The translations under genes and the position numbers were made by a program. 64,000 bases of DNA, taken from contig WNNJ02000930.1 in assembly GCA_012934845.2 (NCBI GenBank), forward strand, positions 186,001 through 250,000. Direction: 5' to 3'. The notes below the pieces were generated by a model, which saw only the letters and a program-made list of their open reading frames with translations, was not told the origin of the DNA and searched no databases. The DNA comes from Pomphorhynchus laevis. Its lineage: Eukaryota; Acanthocephala; Palaeacanthocephala; Echinorhynchida; Pomphorhynchidae. Below are positions 55,905 through 64,000 of the stretch, one piece after another; positions within the stretch are counted from its first letter, which is position 1; every line of letters begins with the position of its first letter.

Positions 55905-56285
55905 TTCTAATCTTATTTTCCAGCCAACAATGAAAAAAAAACAATATTTTCGTCTGGCTCTTCTTAACACCCGTTCAATTCTTCACAACACTGACTTACT
56001 TCTTGATCTCTTAGCATAACAATCACTAGATATTTTATCTCACTGAATCCTGGCGAAATGATTCTGACGATTTTGCAATCCGTAATTTACGTTTCTTCGG
56101 ATTTTCTCTTGTTGAGTCCTCTCGACCCATTGATTCAGCAAAATCAACTACTTCTAATCATGACAGAATCGTTGCCTTCGCTCGTATTCCTTCGTCTTTT
56201 GAAAAATCGATTTATCTTTTCCATGCACTACATTTGAATTGCTCCTTCGTAAATCCTCATTTCCTTTTCATATTTAACTTGTAGG
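55905..56285 (+). mobile_element. CR1/L2-like LINE endonuclease start
   Basis: The plus strand reads, over two frames, FRLALLNTRSILHNTDLLLD, then LTESW-like and DFAIRNLRFFGFSLVES, HDRIVAFARIPSSFEKSIYL. LNTRSIxxN is the usual opening of the APE endonuclease in CR1/L2 LINEs. Only the first about 120 codons are present. Confidence 0.78.
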
Positions 56286-56382
56286 TTAATCTACCTACAT
56301 AAACCTGCTACGAACACTATTAACAGTCACCGCGAGTAGACGTTGTGAGTAGATCATATTTGAAATTTCGTTGCTAAATTTG

Positions 56383-56631
56383 CTACCACGTTGTAGAATA
56401 CATTCTAACTGTTGACATTACCATTGGTAATTGGAAAATTCGCTTGGATACTGTAAACTTATGAGGACGTACTAGATATTTATATAATACGCCATAGCAT
56501 GAAGGTAATAGGTGCGAAATAACATTCTTAATAGTGTGAAGTTTCCTCTTAGCTTCGGCACATCTCCGATCAGTGTCAACTCTAGTTCTCGAGATTAGAT
56601 CCGAAATTATTTCCAAATCCCGAACACTCAT
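56383..56631 (-). other. Unassigned 82-codon open frame
   Basis: MSVRDLEIISDLISRTRVDT, DRRCAEAKRKLHTIKNVISH, then a segment with LLPSCYGVLYKYLVRP. The composition is less AT-biased than its surroundings. I do not recognise it; it could be a host exon or a LINE ORF1 piece. No donor, acceptor or second copy was found. Confidence 0.3.
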
Positions 56632-56639
56632 AACTGTTT

Positions 56640-57140
56640 CGAAATAAATAAATATTTAGTTAATAAGTTAACAATTATATTAAAATATAATTGGTAATAT
56701 GAATTGATAAAAATATGAATTCATATTTTGCAAATTTAATTGAAATTTTTATAATTTCAAAAAATGATTTCAGAATTGTGATTTAAATTAAATTTGCAAA
56801 GTATTAAATGAAAGTATTTCATTGAATCTAGTAGTCAAGCAGGTTAGTTGAGTGATCGTCAGGTATTTTTATGTATTTTATTAATGTATTTGCATTGATA
56901 AAAATTATCCATTATAAATTATTTTATAATCAAATTTCTTATAAATAGCATATAGTCACTATTTACTTTAGTTTATTTAGTTTTTATTGGCAGTTTATTG
57001 CTAAGGAAAAAATTTGTAAAGTATATTTTGTTTATATGCAATTAATAATAAAATATTACTTAAAAGTAATATAATTATAGATTATTTTTAAATTAAAAAA
57101 ATTTTAATTTTAAATTTAATAAATTTTAAATTTCTTATTT
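56640..57140. other. AT-rich, no gene
   Basis: Contains TATGCAATTAATAATAAAAT at about 57,036, repeated at about 58,818 on the far side of the REL-LINE fragment. Otherwise nothing supported. Confidence 0.5.
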
Positions 57141-57315
57141 TTAAATTTAATTTCTTAGATTTGTTTCTTCCGAAAAAATCCGTGTCGTAAGCTTTACGTG
57201 TTGGTAAAGCTTACGACGCTATCTTTTCAGATTAATCATGCACTATAACTTATCATGTCTATAGTTTAAAGTATATGACAAATAATAAATTGATGAATAT
57301 TTAAATAATAATAAT
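57141..57315. repeat. About 170-bp direct repeat, left copy, with 14-bp hairpin
   Basis: Nearly identical to 58,504-58,672. It contains a perfect hairpin, GTCGTAAGCTTTAC / GTAAAGCTTACGAC, around a 6-base loop (57,183-57,216). Confidence 0.85.
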
Positions 57316-57328
57316 TAAATCTATTTTT

Positions 57329-58480
57329 TTATATTTTTATCGTCAAGTTATCATTATCCTTGATTGGACAACAAATTAGATTATTGTATTCGTTCATTTG
57401 ATTATTATTTATTTGCATATCATTACTAGCTAAGGGATGCATTGAACTCTGATGCAGCTCACCAAGTTGTTGGATCTTATTTATTTGATCGGTAACTTGT
57501 CCTGTCGGTGAATTAGCAGACATCAATAGATGACTTTCAGCATCAGTTGTAGTTGCACAATAAGTAAATATCATTTCTTTTTCGAAATCTGTTTGACCGT
57601 AGTCCGACGATTGCTTTCTAACTTTGGTAAGAGATTTGGCTACATCAGTATCGTCATTATCGTCTACATTTAGCTGGGAATGATGATGCTGAAAAACATC
57701 ATTAGTAGCATCGAATGGAGTATCGTGCTTAGTGATATTGGCAGGAATGTCATCGTTACATTGAGACGCATGCTTGTTTATCGGTTCATTATCTGCGACT
57801 ATCGTAGAAGTGGCGCTCACAGCATTATACTCAGTTTCAATTGATCTGGAGTTATATGTATCACAACGTCTAGTCATACAGGGTAGACTTATCACATCAC
57901 GAGTTCGGCTCGAAGCACAAGTGTCTGGCTCGAAGAGGCGTTTCCCGGGTTCACCTGTTTCCTGGTGTCCACCATCAAATGTGGATATTGGGATCTGATC
58001 AAGTGACGCTAGCATTGCTTTGGCGTTGCCTCTCATTATTGCAATAGAGATGCGCTGGTATAAATGCGTGATCGTCACGGCGTAAGTGACTCCGCTTGTC
58101 CGGCTCATGTTATTTGCAACCCGTTTGATGACCCTGTTTCCCTCTTCATTCCATCCCCCAAACGACTCAACTACAGCGGCTGAGAATATATACCCCGCTG
58201 CTTCGACCCTGCTCTTGTACTTTCGGTCTTTAACATTAATCGCATACGACGTAGCGGCGGCGAGCTTTGCGTTAGCAGCTGAGCGACGGTATGCCGTCTG
58301 TTGGGGGTGAGTAACTGCAAAGTCGATTGCATGGGGAGGGTCCCCATAAAATAGGATGTCTGCCGGCCGTTCACGTAGGTCCGGGATAATACCTCGCACT
58401 TCCAGAGCTACATCCATCCGGGCTGATTGTGCGGCTGCGAATACCACGTATTCGCAGCCGCATTTTCTAAAATAAGAAAT
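57329..58480 (-). mobile_element. REL-type LINE 3' segment with a long open frame
   Basis: The longest open frame in the window: 372 codons from an arbitrary GTG, open further upstream to KCGCEYVVFAAAQSARMD. RPADILFYGDPPHAIDFAV (about residues 27-45) fits a PD-(D/E)xK endonuclease core of the restriction-like type used by R2/NeSL-type LINEs. SRVEAAGYIFSAAVVESFGG and YQRISIAIMRGNAKAMLASL are the conserved tail also seen at 39.9 kb. After residue 160 it turns low-complexity (N, D, H, Q). It has no RT and no start, so it is a 5'-truncated insertion. GC is far above its surroundings. A 14-bp foldback, TGCGGCTGCGAATA / TATTCGCAGCCGCA, marks the truncated 5' end. Confidence 0.65.
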
Positions 58481-58503
58481 TTTAAATTTCTTATTATTAA
58501 ATT

Positions 58504-58672
58504 TATTAATTACTTATTAATTTCTTAGATTTATTTCTTCCGAAAAAATCCGTGTCGTAAGCTTTACATGTTGGTAAAGCTTACGGTGCTATCCTTTCAG
58601 ATTAATCATGTACTATAACTTATAATTTAAAGTATACGACAAATATTAAATTGATGAATATTAAACAAAAAT
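58504..58672. repeat. About 170-bp direct repeat, right copy, with hairpin
   Basis: Matches 57,141-57,315. The hairpin is CGTAAGCTTTAC / GTAAAGCTTACG, and its two outer pairs have become G-U wobbles in a plus-strand transcript. Confidence 0.85.
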
Positions 58673-59100
58673 AATTTAATATATTTCATATATTTGTATT
58701 GAAATAAATGCTTTACAAATTTTATTAACAACTTTAAATTGATATTTTGCAATTTTATCCGTTTTAGGATATACAGATTTAGTACATTAATTTTGTTTAT
58801 ATGTACATACATTTTTTCATATGCAATTAATAATAAAATACTACCTAAAAGTCATGATCTTATATTTTATAAGTATTCAAGTGATATAATATTTATAGAG
58901 GTTAATTATTTGCTTAATTGCGAGAGGATCTCGATTAATCTTATTTAATTTGGTCAAATCTCCTATCGTTAATTATGCTCAATAGTTACTATAAATGTTA
59001 ATAAATCAATATGTAATGTGCCATTTAAAACCAACAATAAAAATTAAATAAAATTTTAAATTTAAAAATATAAGAATTTGAAGCTGGATTGACAAAAATG
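58673..59100. other. AT-rich, no gene
   Basis: Open frames at 58,739-58,948 and on the opposite strand are short, rich in I, N, F and L, and unsupported. Confidence 0.5.
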
Positions 59101-59102
59101 TA

Positions 59103-59345
59103 CACAGAACAGTGTGTTTAACACTGAGAATATATTGTGCTTGCTTTTTAAAAATAAATTTCATCTTTGATGATCTTTCTTAAAAATTCGAAAACTAAGA
59201 TATAATTTTTTAAATATTTTTTTTTATTTGGAAAAAATTATATCAATCTTAGTTTTTCGAATTTTTGAGCAAGATCAACAAAGATGAAATTTATTTTTAA
59301 ACAGCAAGCACAATATATTCACAGTGTTAAACGCACTGTTCTGTG
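59103..59345. mobile_element. Tc1/mariner-type foldback MITE, 243 bp
   Basis: The ends CACAGAACAGTGTGTTTAAC and GTTAAACGCACTGTTCTGTG are inverted, and the homology continues through nearly the whole element: arms of about 110 bases (AAATAAATTTCATCTTTG with CAAAGATGAAATTTATTTTT). It is flanked by TA on both sides (59,101-59,102 and 59,346-59,347), the mariner target duplication, within a TGTACA target. There is no transposase. Confidence 0.88.
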
Positions 59346-59399
59346 TACAATTATATATAGAATAGAGGCTTTACCAAAATTAACGATATGTTCTAAATT

Positions 59400-60670
59400 T
59401 AGTAGATTATGTGTTGACACGCCCATCATACTACCACGTTAAATGCTATATTTATGTTGTGAGATGCGTTTTTCCAAACCCTGTCCAGTTTGACCGATAT
59501 AATAAGCGGAACTGTTATCACATGATATCTTATAAACAATAAAATAATTATTAAATTTCGGTTTTAATTTAAAAATATTATGTAATTTAGGTAATGTTTT
59601 ATTATAAATTGTGACATCAGTAATTGATATTTGATATTTTATTTTTATATATAAATTTAATAAATACATAGTATCGTTTTTCGATAATAAAAAGAATTCC
59701 AATATATACTTTTTTCTTAGAGAGCCCAAAAGGTTTTTTCCTAACACTGATGCTTTTATAGTAAGATTTCTTTATAGCCCGTTCTGGAAAGTCACTCTTT
59801 AACAAATTAATCCGAATAATCGAATATCTACTTTTTTTAATAAAGTGTTGGAGCAAATCATTTTTGCTCTATAAAATATATACATTGCAGATAAAATCAA
59901 CAATTCTTTGGATACAAAGGAATTGTAAGTGATGTCATGTAATAACTCATTCTTTTGAAAAACTTTCGTTTGATAAACTTGGTTGGAATCTTTCAAAACT
60001 AAAACATCTAAGGTAAACCTGCTTCAGTTTATAAACCAATGTTCTACTGTATATACGATTCTTTTGAATTCAATTTGTTTAATAAGTATAGGTCACTACT
60101 TTCATTTATACAGACAATAAAAACATCATCTACATGACGGTGCCAATCTATAATAAAAGGAATTTTATTAACAAAGTTTTTCTCCCAATGCCTCATGTAG
60201 ATTTCAGCTAGTATTGGTGCTAGTAAATTTCCCATGGATAAACCATCTGCCAGGTCCCACATTTAAGAACCGAACAAAAAATTACATCTTTGAATGCAAA
60301 CAACTAACAAATTAGTCCAGTCATCTTTATTAAGACACCAATTTATAGGATTATTAACAAAAATATCACTGGCTAAATCAATTGTAATAACCAACGTAAT
60401 ATTCGTAAACAGGGAAATAACATCCGCAGTAAATACTCTAATGTCACCAGTTTATTTCTAAAAAATTAAATTATTAAAAAAAATAATAATATTAATTATT
60501 AAGGAATAATATGATAATTAATATCTTAATTAATTATTAATATAATTCTCAAGAAATAAAAAATATTTATTAAAAAATAATATTAATTAATTTAATTTAT
60601 TATTAACCAGAGAGATTATATCCGCAGTAAATACTCTAATGTCATCAGTTTATTTCTAATTAAATAAATA
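59400..60670 (-). mobile_element. GIY-YIG Penelope-like element (second PLE family), palm to C-terminus
   Basis: Minus strand: LTLVITIDLASDIFVNNPIN-like near 60,390, then DLADGLSMGNLLAPILAEIY, MRHWEKNFVNKIPFIIDWHR and HVDDVFIVCINESSDLYLLN (60,262-60,070, the RT palm with VDDVF), LQHFIKKSRYSIIRINLLKS, and at the end IVYKISCDNSSAYYIGQTGQ, GLEKRISQHKYSI (59,545-59,439), the GIY-YIG endonuclease start (here YKIxC..Y-YIGQTG). A family distinct from the other PLEs of the window. Broken into several frames. Confidence 0.88.
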
Positions 60671-60674
60671 TTTT

Positions 60675-60863
60675 TTGGAGTTGGATCAAAGAAAAGAGGA
60701 ATTATTGTTAATATTTCGCAAACTATGTTAGCATCTTCAGAAAATTATTATAAAAATTTATTATTACTAAAATGAATAAAATTAGGTAATTTTCTGAAGA
60801 AGCAAACAGAAGTTAGCGAAATACCAAAAATATTTTTTCCTCTTTTCTTTGATCCAACTCCAA
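60675..60863. mobile_element. 189-bp foldback MITE inside the GIY-YIG PLE
   Basis: TTGGAGTTGGATCAAAGAAA at the left end is the exact inverse of the right end. The arms extend about 75 bases (TATTTCGCAAACTATG with AGCGAAATACC, CTTCAGAAAATTA with TAATTTTCTGAAG). The target duplication is unclear, and there is no coding capacity. PLE sequence lies on both sides. Confidence 0.85.
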
Positions 60864-61115
60864 TAATTATTTATCAATAATGGATCATCATCAACTATTT
60901 AAAATTTCATAAAATTAGAAATGTGTGGACCATCTTTAATAAAAGAAAAATGGTCGTTGTGTTCATAATGTTTTAAAATATTAACAATATATTTCGACAT
61001 ATTATAAGAATACGTACAGTAGGATGCAGCTCTTATGAAGCTTTTAATTTTAGTATTATATTTTTTTTCACTTTTATCCATAACTGATAGTTGTGAATTT
61101 TTAGATGGCAACCAT
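60864..61115 (-). mobile_element. GIY-YIG Penelope-like element, upstream piece
   Basis: Minus strand: LPSKNSQLSVMDKSEKKYNT, KIKSFIRAASYCTYSYNMSK, YIVNILKHYEHNDHFSFIKD, GPHISNFMKF. This fits the RT fingers and first palm region of GIY-YIG PLEs (ISNFxxFL, F.KDS..). It continues across the MITE into 60,450. Confidence 0.72.
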
Positions 61116-61689
61116 CAAAATATTTTTCATGTTATCTTATTTATTTAGGTAGATCAAATAAACATAAACTTGTTTCAAAATTAAGTTAGGCTCTTAGCTC
61201 CAATTTTTAGTCTTGATTTATACATAAATTTTCTGGATATCACTTAATTAAAATTTAGAAATTTTCTATTATCATAGTTGGCATTCCCAATTTCTAATTA
61301 ATAATTAATAAAATCTAATTATTTTTAAATCTTAGAATAATTATCTTATCTCAAATTATGAAAATTTTAATATCCTAAATTTAAACATATTTATTCAAAT
61401 CTGTAGCACTTGAAAAACTTAGAAAGGTAACTGTATTCAATAGATACATTCAGTTTCCATGGAGTTCCAAAAAAGAAACTTTATGCTCTTTGATTTCTTA
61501 GTAGTCTTTAAACCTTAGAACCAAGTAGACAGTTGGTGACCAATTATCTGAACAACACCTTTACAAAAATAATCTTAAATTGATTAAAATTTTGTATTGG
61601 AACTAATTTGTTCAGCCCAAAGTTTTACAACGAATTTAGTTAGTGATATTTAACTCATTATATCAAATTAAAGTTCCAAATATGCTAGT
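61116..61689. other. AT-rich, no gene recognised
   Basis: The upstream exons of TRMT112 were looked for here and not found. No repeat of the window matches it clearly. Confidence 0.4.
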
Positions 61690-62060
61690 TGATACAGAAG
61701 AATTAAGTAGAATATGAATATAGAATATGAATTTGTTCATAACTGTGTAAAAACTAAATCTAAGCAATATAAATATATGAAATAAATGTTTCGATACATT
61801 GATGATATATGTGTATTTAATTCTAATAATTTTTATTCAATTAGTGAGCACATTTATCCAGAAAGCCTTATTCTTAACAAAACCAATATTAATGATAAAG
61901 AAGGTGTATATCTAGATATGAACATTAAATTAACATTAACTAAAACTACTTTTAATTTATATCGTAAAGATGACATATTTAAATTTACAAGAAACATATT
62001 TTTGCATGAGCATTCATGCATACCATATAATATCAATACCATTGATATATACCATATATA
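61690..62060 (+). mobile_element. Penelope-like element RT palm, plus strand
   Basis: Plus strand: NMNLFITV-like, KYKYMKMFRYIDDICVF, NSNNFYSISEHIYPESLILN, KTNINDKEGVYLDMNIKLTL, TKTTFNLYRKDDIFKFTRNI and FLHEHSCIPYNI. The RYIDDI box is intact, and a 90-codon frame is open. Same family as 24.5-24.7 and 20.6-20.8 kb. It lies immediately upstream of the TRMT112 exon, so in that gene's intron or flank. Confidence 0.85.
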
Positions 62061-62322
62061 TCAATCTTGTAGAAGCATCGATTTTTTATAAAACTGATTT
62101 TACTCTTTATAAAATTCTTAATAAATTAATTAATAATTGATTAATAATAATTGATTAATAATTTATTAATTAATTAATTAATAATCAGATAATTGTTAAT
62201 TTAAGTCTTTAATATGATTAATTTTGATGTGATTAGTTTATATCGATATATTGTGATAAATATTACTTTAGTTATGTACTTAGTTAAAATTTATAGTTAA
62301 CTTTAACGTGCTTACATTTTAG

Positions 62323-62553
62323 TTAGGCTACGATGCCGGCTTAAATCGTGATAATCCTCCTCATTTTGATTCCTCTCATGCCATACCAAATGATGAAGAA
62401 AATGTTATGCAAAAAATCCATCGAGCATTGTTAGAAGTGGATATCATTGAAGGAGAACTTATATGTCCTGAAAGCGGTCGAAAATTTCCAATAAAAAATG
62501 GAATCCCAAATATGCTACTAGAGAAAGATGAATATGCATCATCAGATGAGTAA
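62323..62553 (+). CDS. TRMT112: TRMT112 last exon (methyltransferase activator)
   Basis: After a TTTTAG acceptor, 76 codons read [58 protein letters not shown] and [14 protein letters not shown], then TAA. This matches human TRMT112 from [48 protein letters not shown]. TRMT112 is the small zinc-binding partner that stabilises several methyltransferases acting on tRNA, rRNA and release factors. The N-terminal exon or exons (MKLLTHNLLSSHV and the CPVEFN segment) were not found upstream. AATAAA lies at about 62,633. The exon is fully open. Confidence 0.93.
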   Translation, partial: LGYDAGLNRDNPPHFDSSHAIPNDEENVMQKIHRALLEVDIIEGELICPESGRKFPIKNGIPNMLLEKDEYASSDE

Positions 62554-62559
62554 AACTGA

Positions 62560-63244
62560 TTCGGTTCTATAAAAATGTGGTTAAATGCGTCAACACAACT
62601 ATATCGTCAGTAAATTGAATTTTTGTTTTTGTAATAAAAACATGGTTATACGAGTAATTGTTGATATTCGAATAATATCTGTATATTATGATCAAAGCTT
62701 AGAGGAATATCAGATGATACTATAATGAATGACGTAACAAAATCAATATGCCATTAAATAAGGAATGCAAATAGGTCATGCAGGTGATTGAGTGAAGTTT
62801 GAATAGATACCGACAAAGTATGAATAGAATTGACTAAATATTTAACAATGATTGGTTACCGATAAAAGAACAATATGTGAATAAATGCTAATATTTAATG
62901 ACGCTTATTGGATAACGTTTAAAATGAGGACTCATGCAGATTATTTAATGATCATTTTTCTTCAATCAATCATTTTATAACAAGAATTGATTTAAATACC
63001 TGAACATATAATCGTGCTGTTACGAATCTAAAGTAATTGAAAATTCAAAAAAATTAAAAAAGGGGATATCAAATAAGTTTCGCCTGGTAATGGATATGTA
63101 ATATCTATAACTATATTACAAAATTTATAAAATTCCAAAATATGTTATAATAACATGATAAATACATGGAACTTGTAAATTACGTAAAAAGTGTTGTTTT
63201 CTTTAAGAATTGATTCTAAATAATGTGATCATTTTTTAATTTGA
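62560..63244. other. TRMT112 3' UTR and downstream, no gene
   Basis: AATAAA at about 62,633 is a plausible polyadenylation signal, about 80 bases past the stop. Nothing else recognised. Confidence 0.55.
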
Positions 63245-63545
63245 GAATATTTTACTATTTTTATATTTAGATATTAAAAAAATACTTTTTTCAAAAGTAT
63301 AATTAATATAATCTAATATTTTGTTTCCAAAAGTATAATTAATATTATCTAATATTTTATTTAATTTATATGCATAAATATTTTACTCTTGTTTAGATAT
63401 TAGGAAAATACTTTTTCCACAAGTATAATTAATATAAATAATATTTTATTTAATTTTATTTAAACGCATAAATATTTTACTCTTGTTTAGATATTAGGAA
63501 AATACTTTTTCCATAACTATAATTAATATTATCTAATATTTTGTT
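63245..63545. repeat. Tandem repeat of about 110 bp, 2.5-3 units
   Basis: AATATTTTACT, GTTTAGATATTAGGAAAATA, CTTTTTCCACAAGTATAATT and ATCTAATATTTTGTT recur at about 63,245, 63,375 and 63,470, with a short extra half-unit near 63,320. Confidence 0.8.
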
Positions 63546-63582
63546 CTAATTATTGTTCAAATCTATAAGAAAATAGATCTAT

Positions 63583-63614
63583 CGATTCAAACAATCTAAC
63601 GATTGTTTGAATCG
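63583..63614. repeat. Perfect 14-bp inverted repeat
   Basis: CGATTCAAACAATC / GATTGTTTGAATCG around TAAC; a third partial arm, CGATTCAAACAAAC, follows at 63,631. Confidence 0.85.
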
Positions 63615-63644
63615 GTATCTCGAGCAATGCCGATTCAAACAAAC

Positions 63645-64000
63645 CTAAAAATTACATAGCAAGAATTGATTCACTCAATCTTGGTTTCTTACATTAAAGC
63701 AATTGAAAGTTTGATCCTCTGGTTGTTAGTAATGGTTTGCATTGCAAATTGTATAATGTTAATAGTTTCCTTGGAATCGGTAAATATAATAAATAATATC
63801 GGTAAATATAGTAAATAATACTTTATTAATCAAATTGACTCAACAATTAGCAATACAGATTTATTGAAGTTTCCGTCGAAGCAATTTTCAATTGTAATTA
63901 ACTTGAACATATATTACTTATCTTCTATAATTGGAATTTGACTACACTCTGATGTGAATGATGACATTATCAAAAAGCGATTACGACGCGTATTTGGCCT
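63645..64000. other. AT-rich end of window, no gene
   Basis: Includes a short direct repeat (ATCGGTAAATATA at about 63,776 and 63,798). Nothing else supported. Confidence 0.45.

Noticed and set aside
58086-58310. Plus-strand frames opposite the REL-LINE ORF
   Set aside because: Shadows in GC-rich DNA; the minus strand carries the recognised motifs.
57141-58672. LTR element with 170-bp terminal repeats
   Set aside because: No TG...CA ends, no primer-binding site, and the internal ORF is a LINE-type endonuclease tail.
59439-59560. GIY-YIG motif as a homing endonuclease or phage gene
   Set aside because: It lies in frame and in order behind a Penelope-type RT, where GIY-YIG domains normally occur.

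Overview
The window is AT-rich eukaryotic DNA (intergenic stretches look about three quarters A+T) from an animal, most likely an invertebrate. The reasons are intron-split host exons with GT-AG borders, a Golgi-type core alpha-1,6-fucosyltransferase (FUT8) and a TRMT112 exon, and a repeat load typical of metazoans: Penelope-like elements (PLEs), CR1/L2-like, RTE-like, R1/I/Jockey-like and restriction-like-endonuclease (REL) LINEs, MITEs and satellites. I cannot name the species. No bacterial or organellar content and no CRISPR array were seen.

Host genes. FUT8 exons recur in at least three sets. Copy A runs on the minus strand with all recognised exons in order (exon 1 at 34.2 kb, then 26.6, 18.3, 18.0, 14.3, 13.8 and last exon 12.6 kb); it looks decayed, with a shortened exon 6 and an in-frame stop in the last exon. 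Copy B runs on the plus strand (exon 1 at 48.3 kb, exon 2 at 54.9 kb; no later exon found before the window ends). Plus-strand fragments C are an intact-looking pair of final exons at 32.4-32.9 kb lying inside intron 1 of copy A, a damaged exon 5 at 41.2 kb, and an exon 1 remnant at 46.6 kb. The sequences around copies A and B (about 26-37.5 kb and 46.8-55.1 kb) are inverted copies of one another, so the locus is a large imperfect palindrome centred near 42 kb. The only other recognised host gene is the last exon of TRMT112 at 62.3-62.6 kb.

Mobile elements fill most of the rest. 1-12 kb: a minus-strand LINE, a zinc-knuckle LINE (2.4-4.95 kb), a 72-bp satellite, and a nest of PLE, CR1-like LINE and a hammerhead repeat (7.7-11 kb). 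12-20 kb: FUT8-A exons interrupted by a CR1/Jockey-like LINE (14.65-16.26 kb) and a second zinc-knuckle LINE (18.7-20.2 kb). 20.5-26 kb: duplicated blocks of PLE, a second hammerhead repeat and a LINE with a C-terminal zinc motif. 26-37.5 kb: left palindrome arm, with LINE fragments and a nearly complete LINE (34.5-37.1 kb). 37.5-46.8 kb: palindrome centre, with PLE, CR1 and REL-LINE fragments and a terminal-inverted-repeat element. 46.8-55 kb: right arm, with a 25-bp minisatellite and a long RTE-like LINE. 55-64 kb: PLE, CR1 endonuclease, a GC-richer REL-LINE end, two foldback MITEs, a GIY-YIG PLE, TRMT112 and a tandem repeat.

Most interesting signal: two unrelated repeat families carry self-cleaving hammerhead ribozyme (HHR) cores. 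One is a 443-bp repeat with a complete type I-like hammerhead and tRNA-like A and B boxes. It is present as 1.2 units whose left end coincides with the predicted cleavage site, inside a TA run of a PLE. The other is a 304-bp unit present as a partial dimer in one copy of a duplicated block and as a solo remnant in the other. Both resemble metazoan retrozymes or the Schistosoma Sma-type satellites, non-autonomous elements thought to move as circular RNA and proposed to use PLE machinery; PLEs are abundant here.
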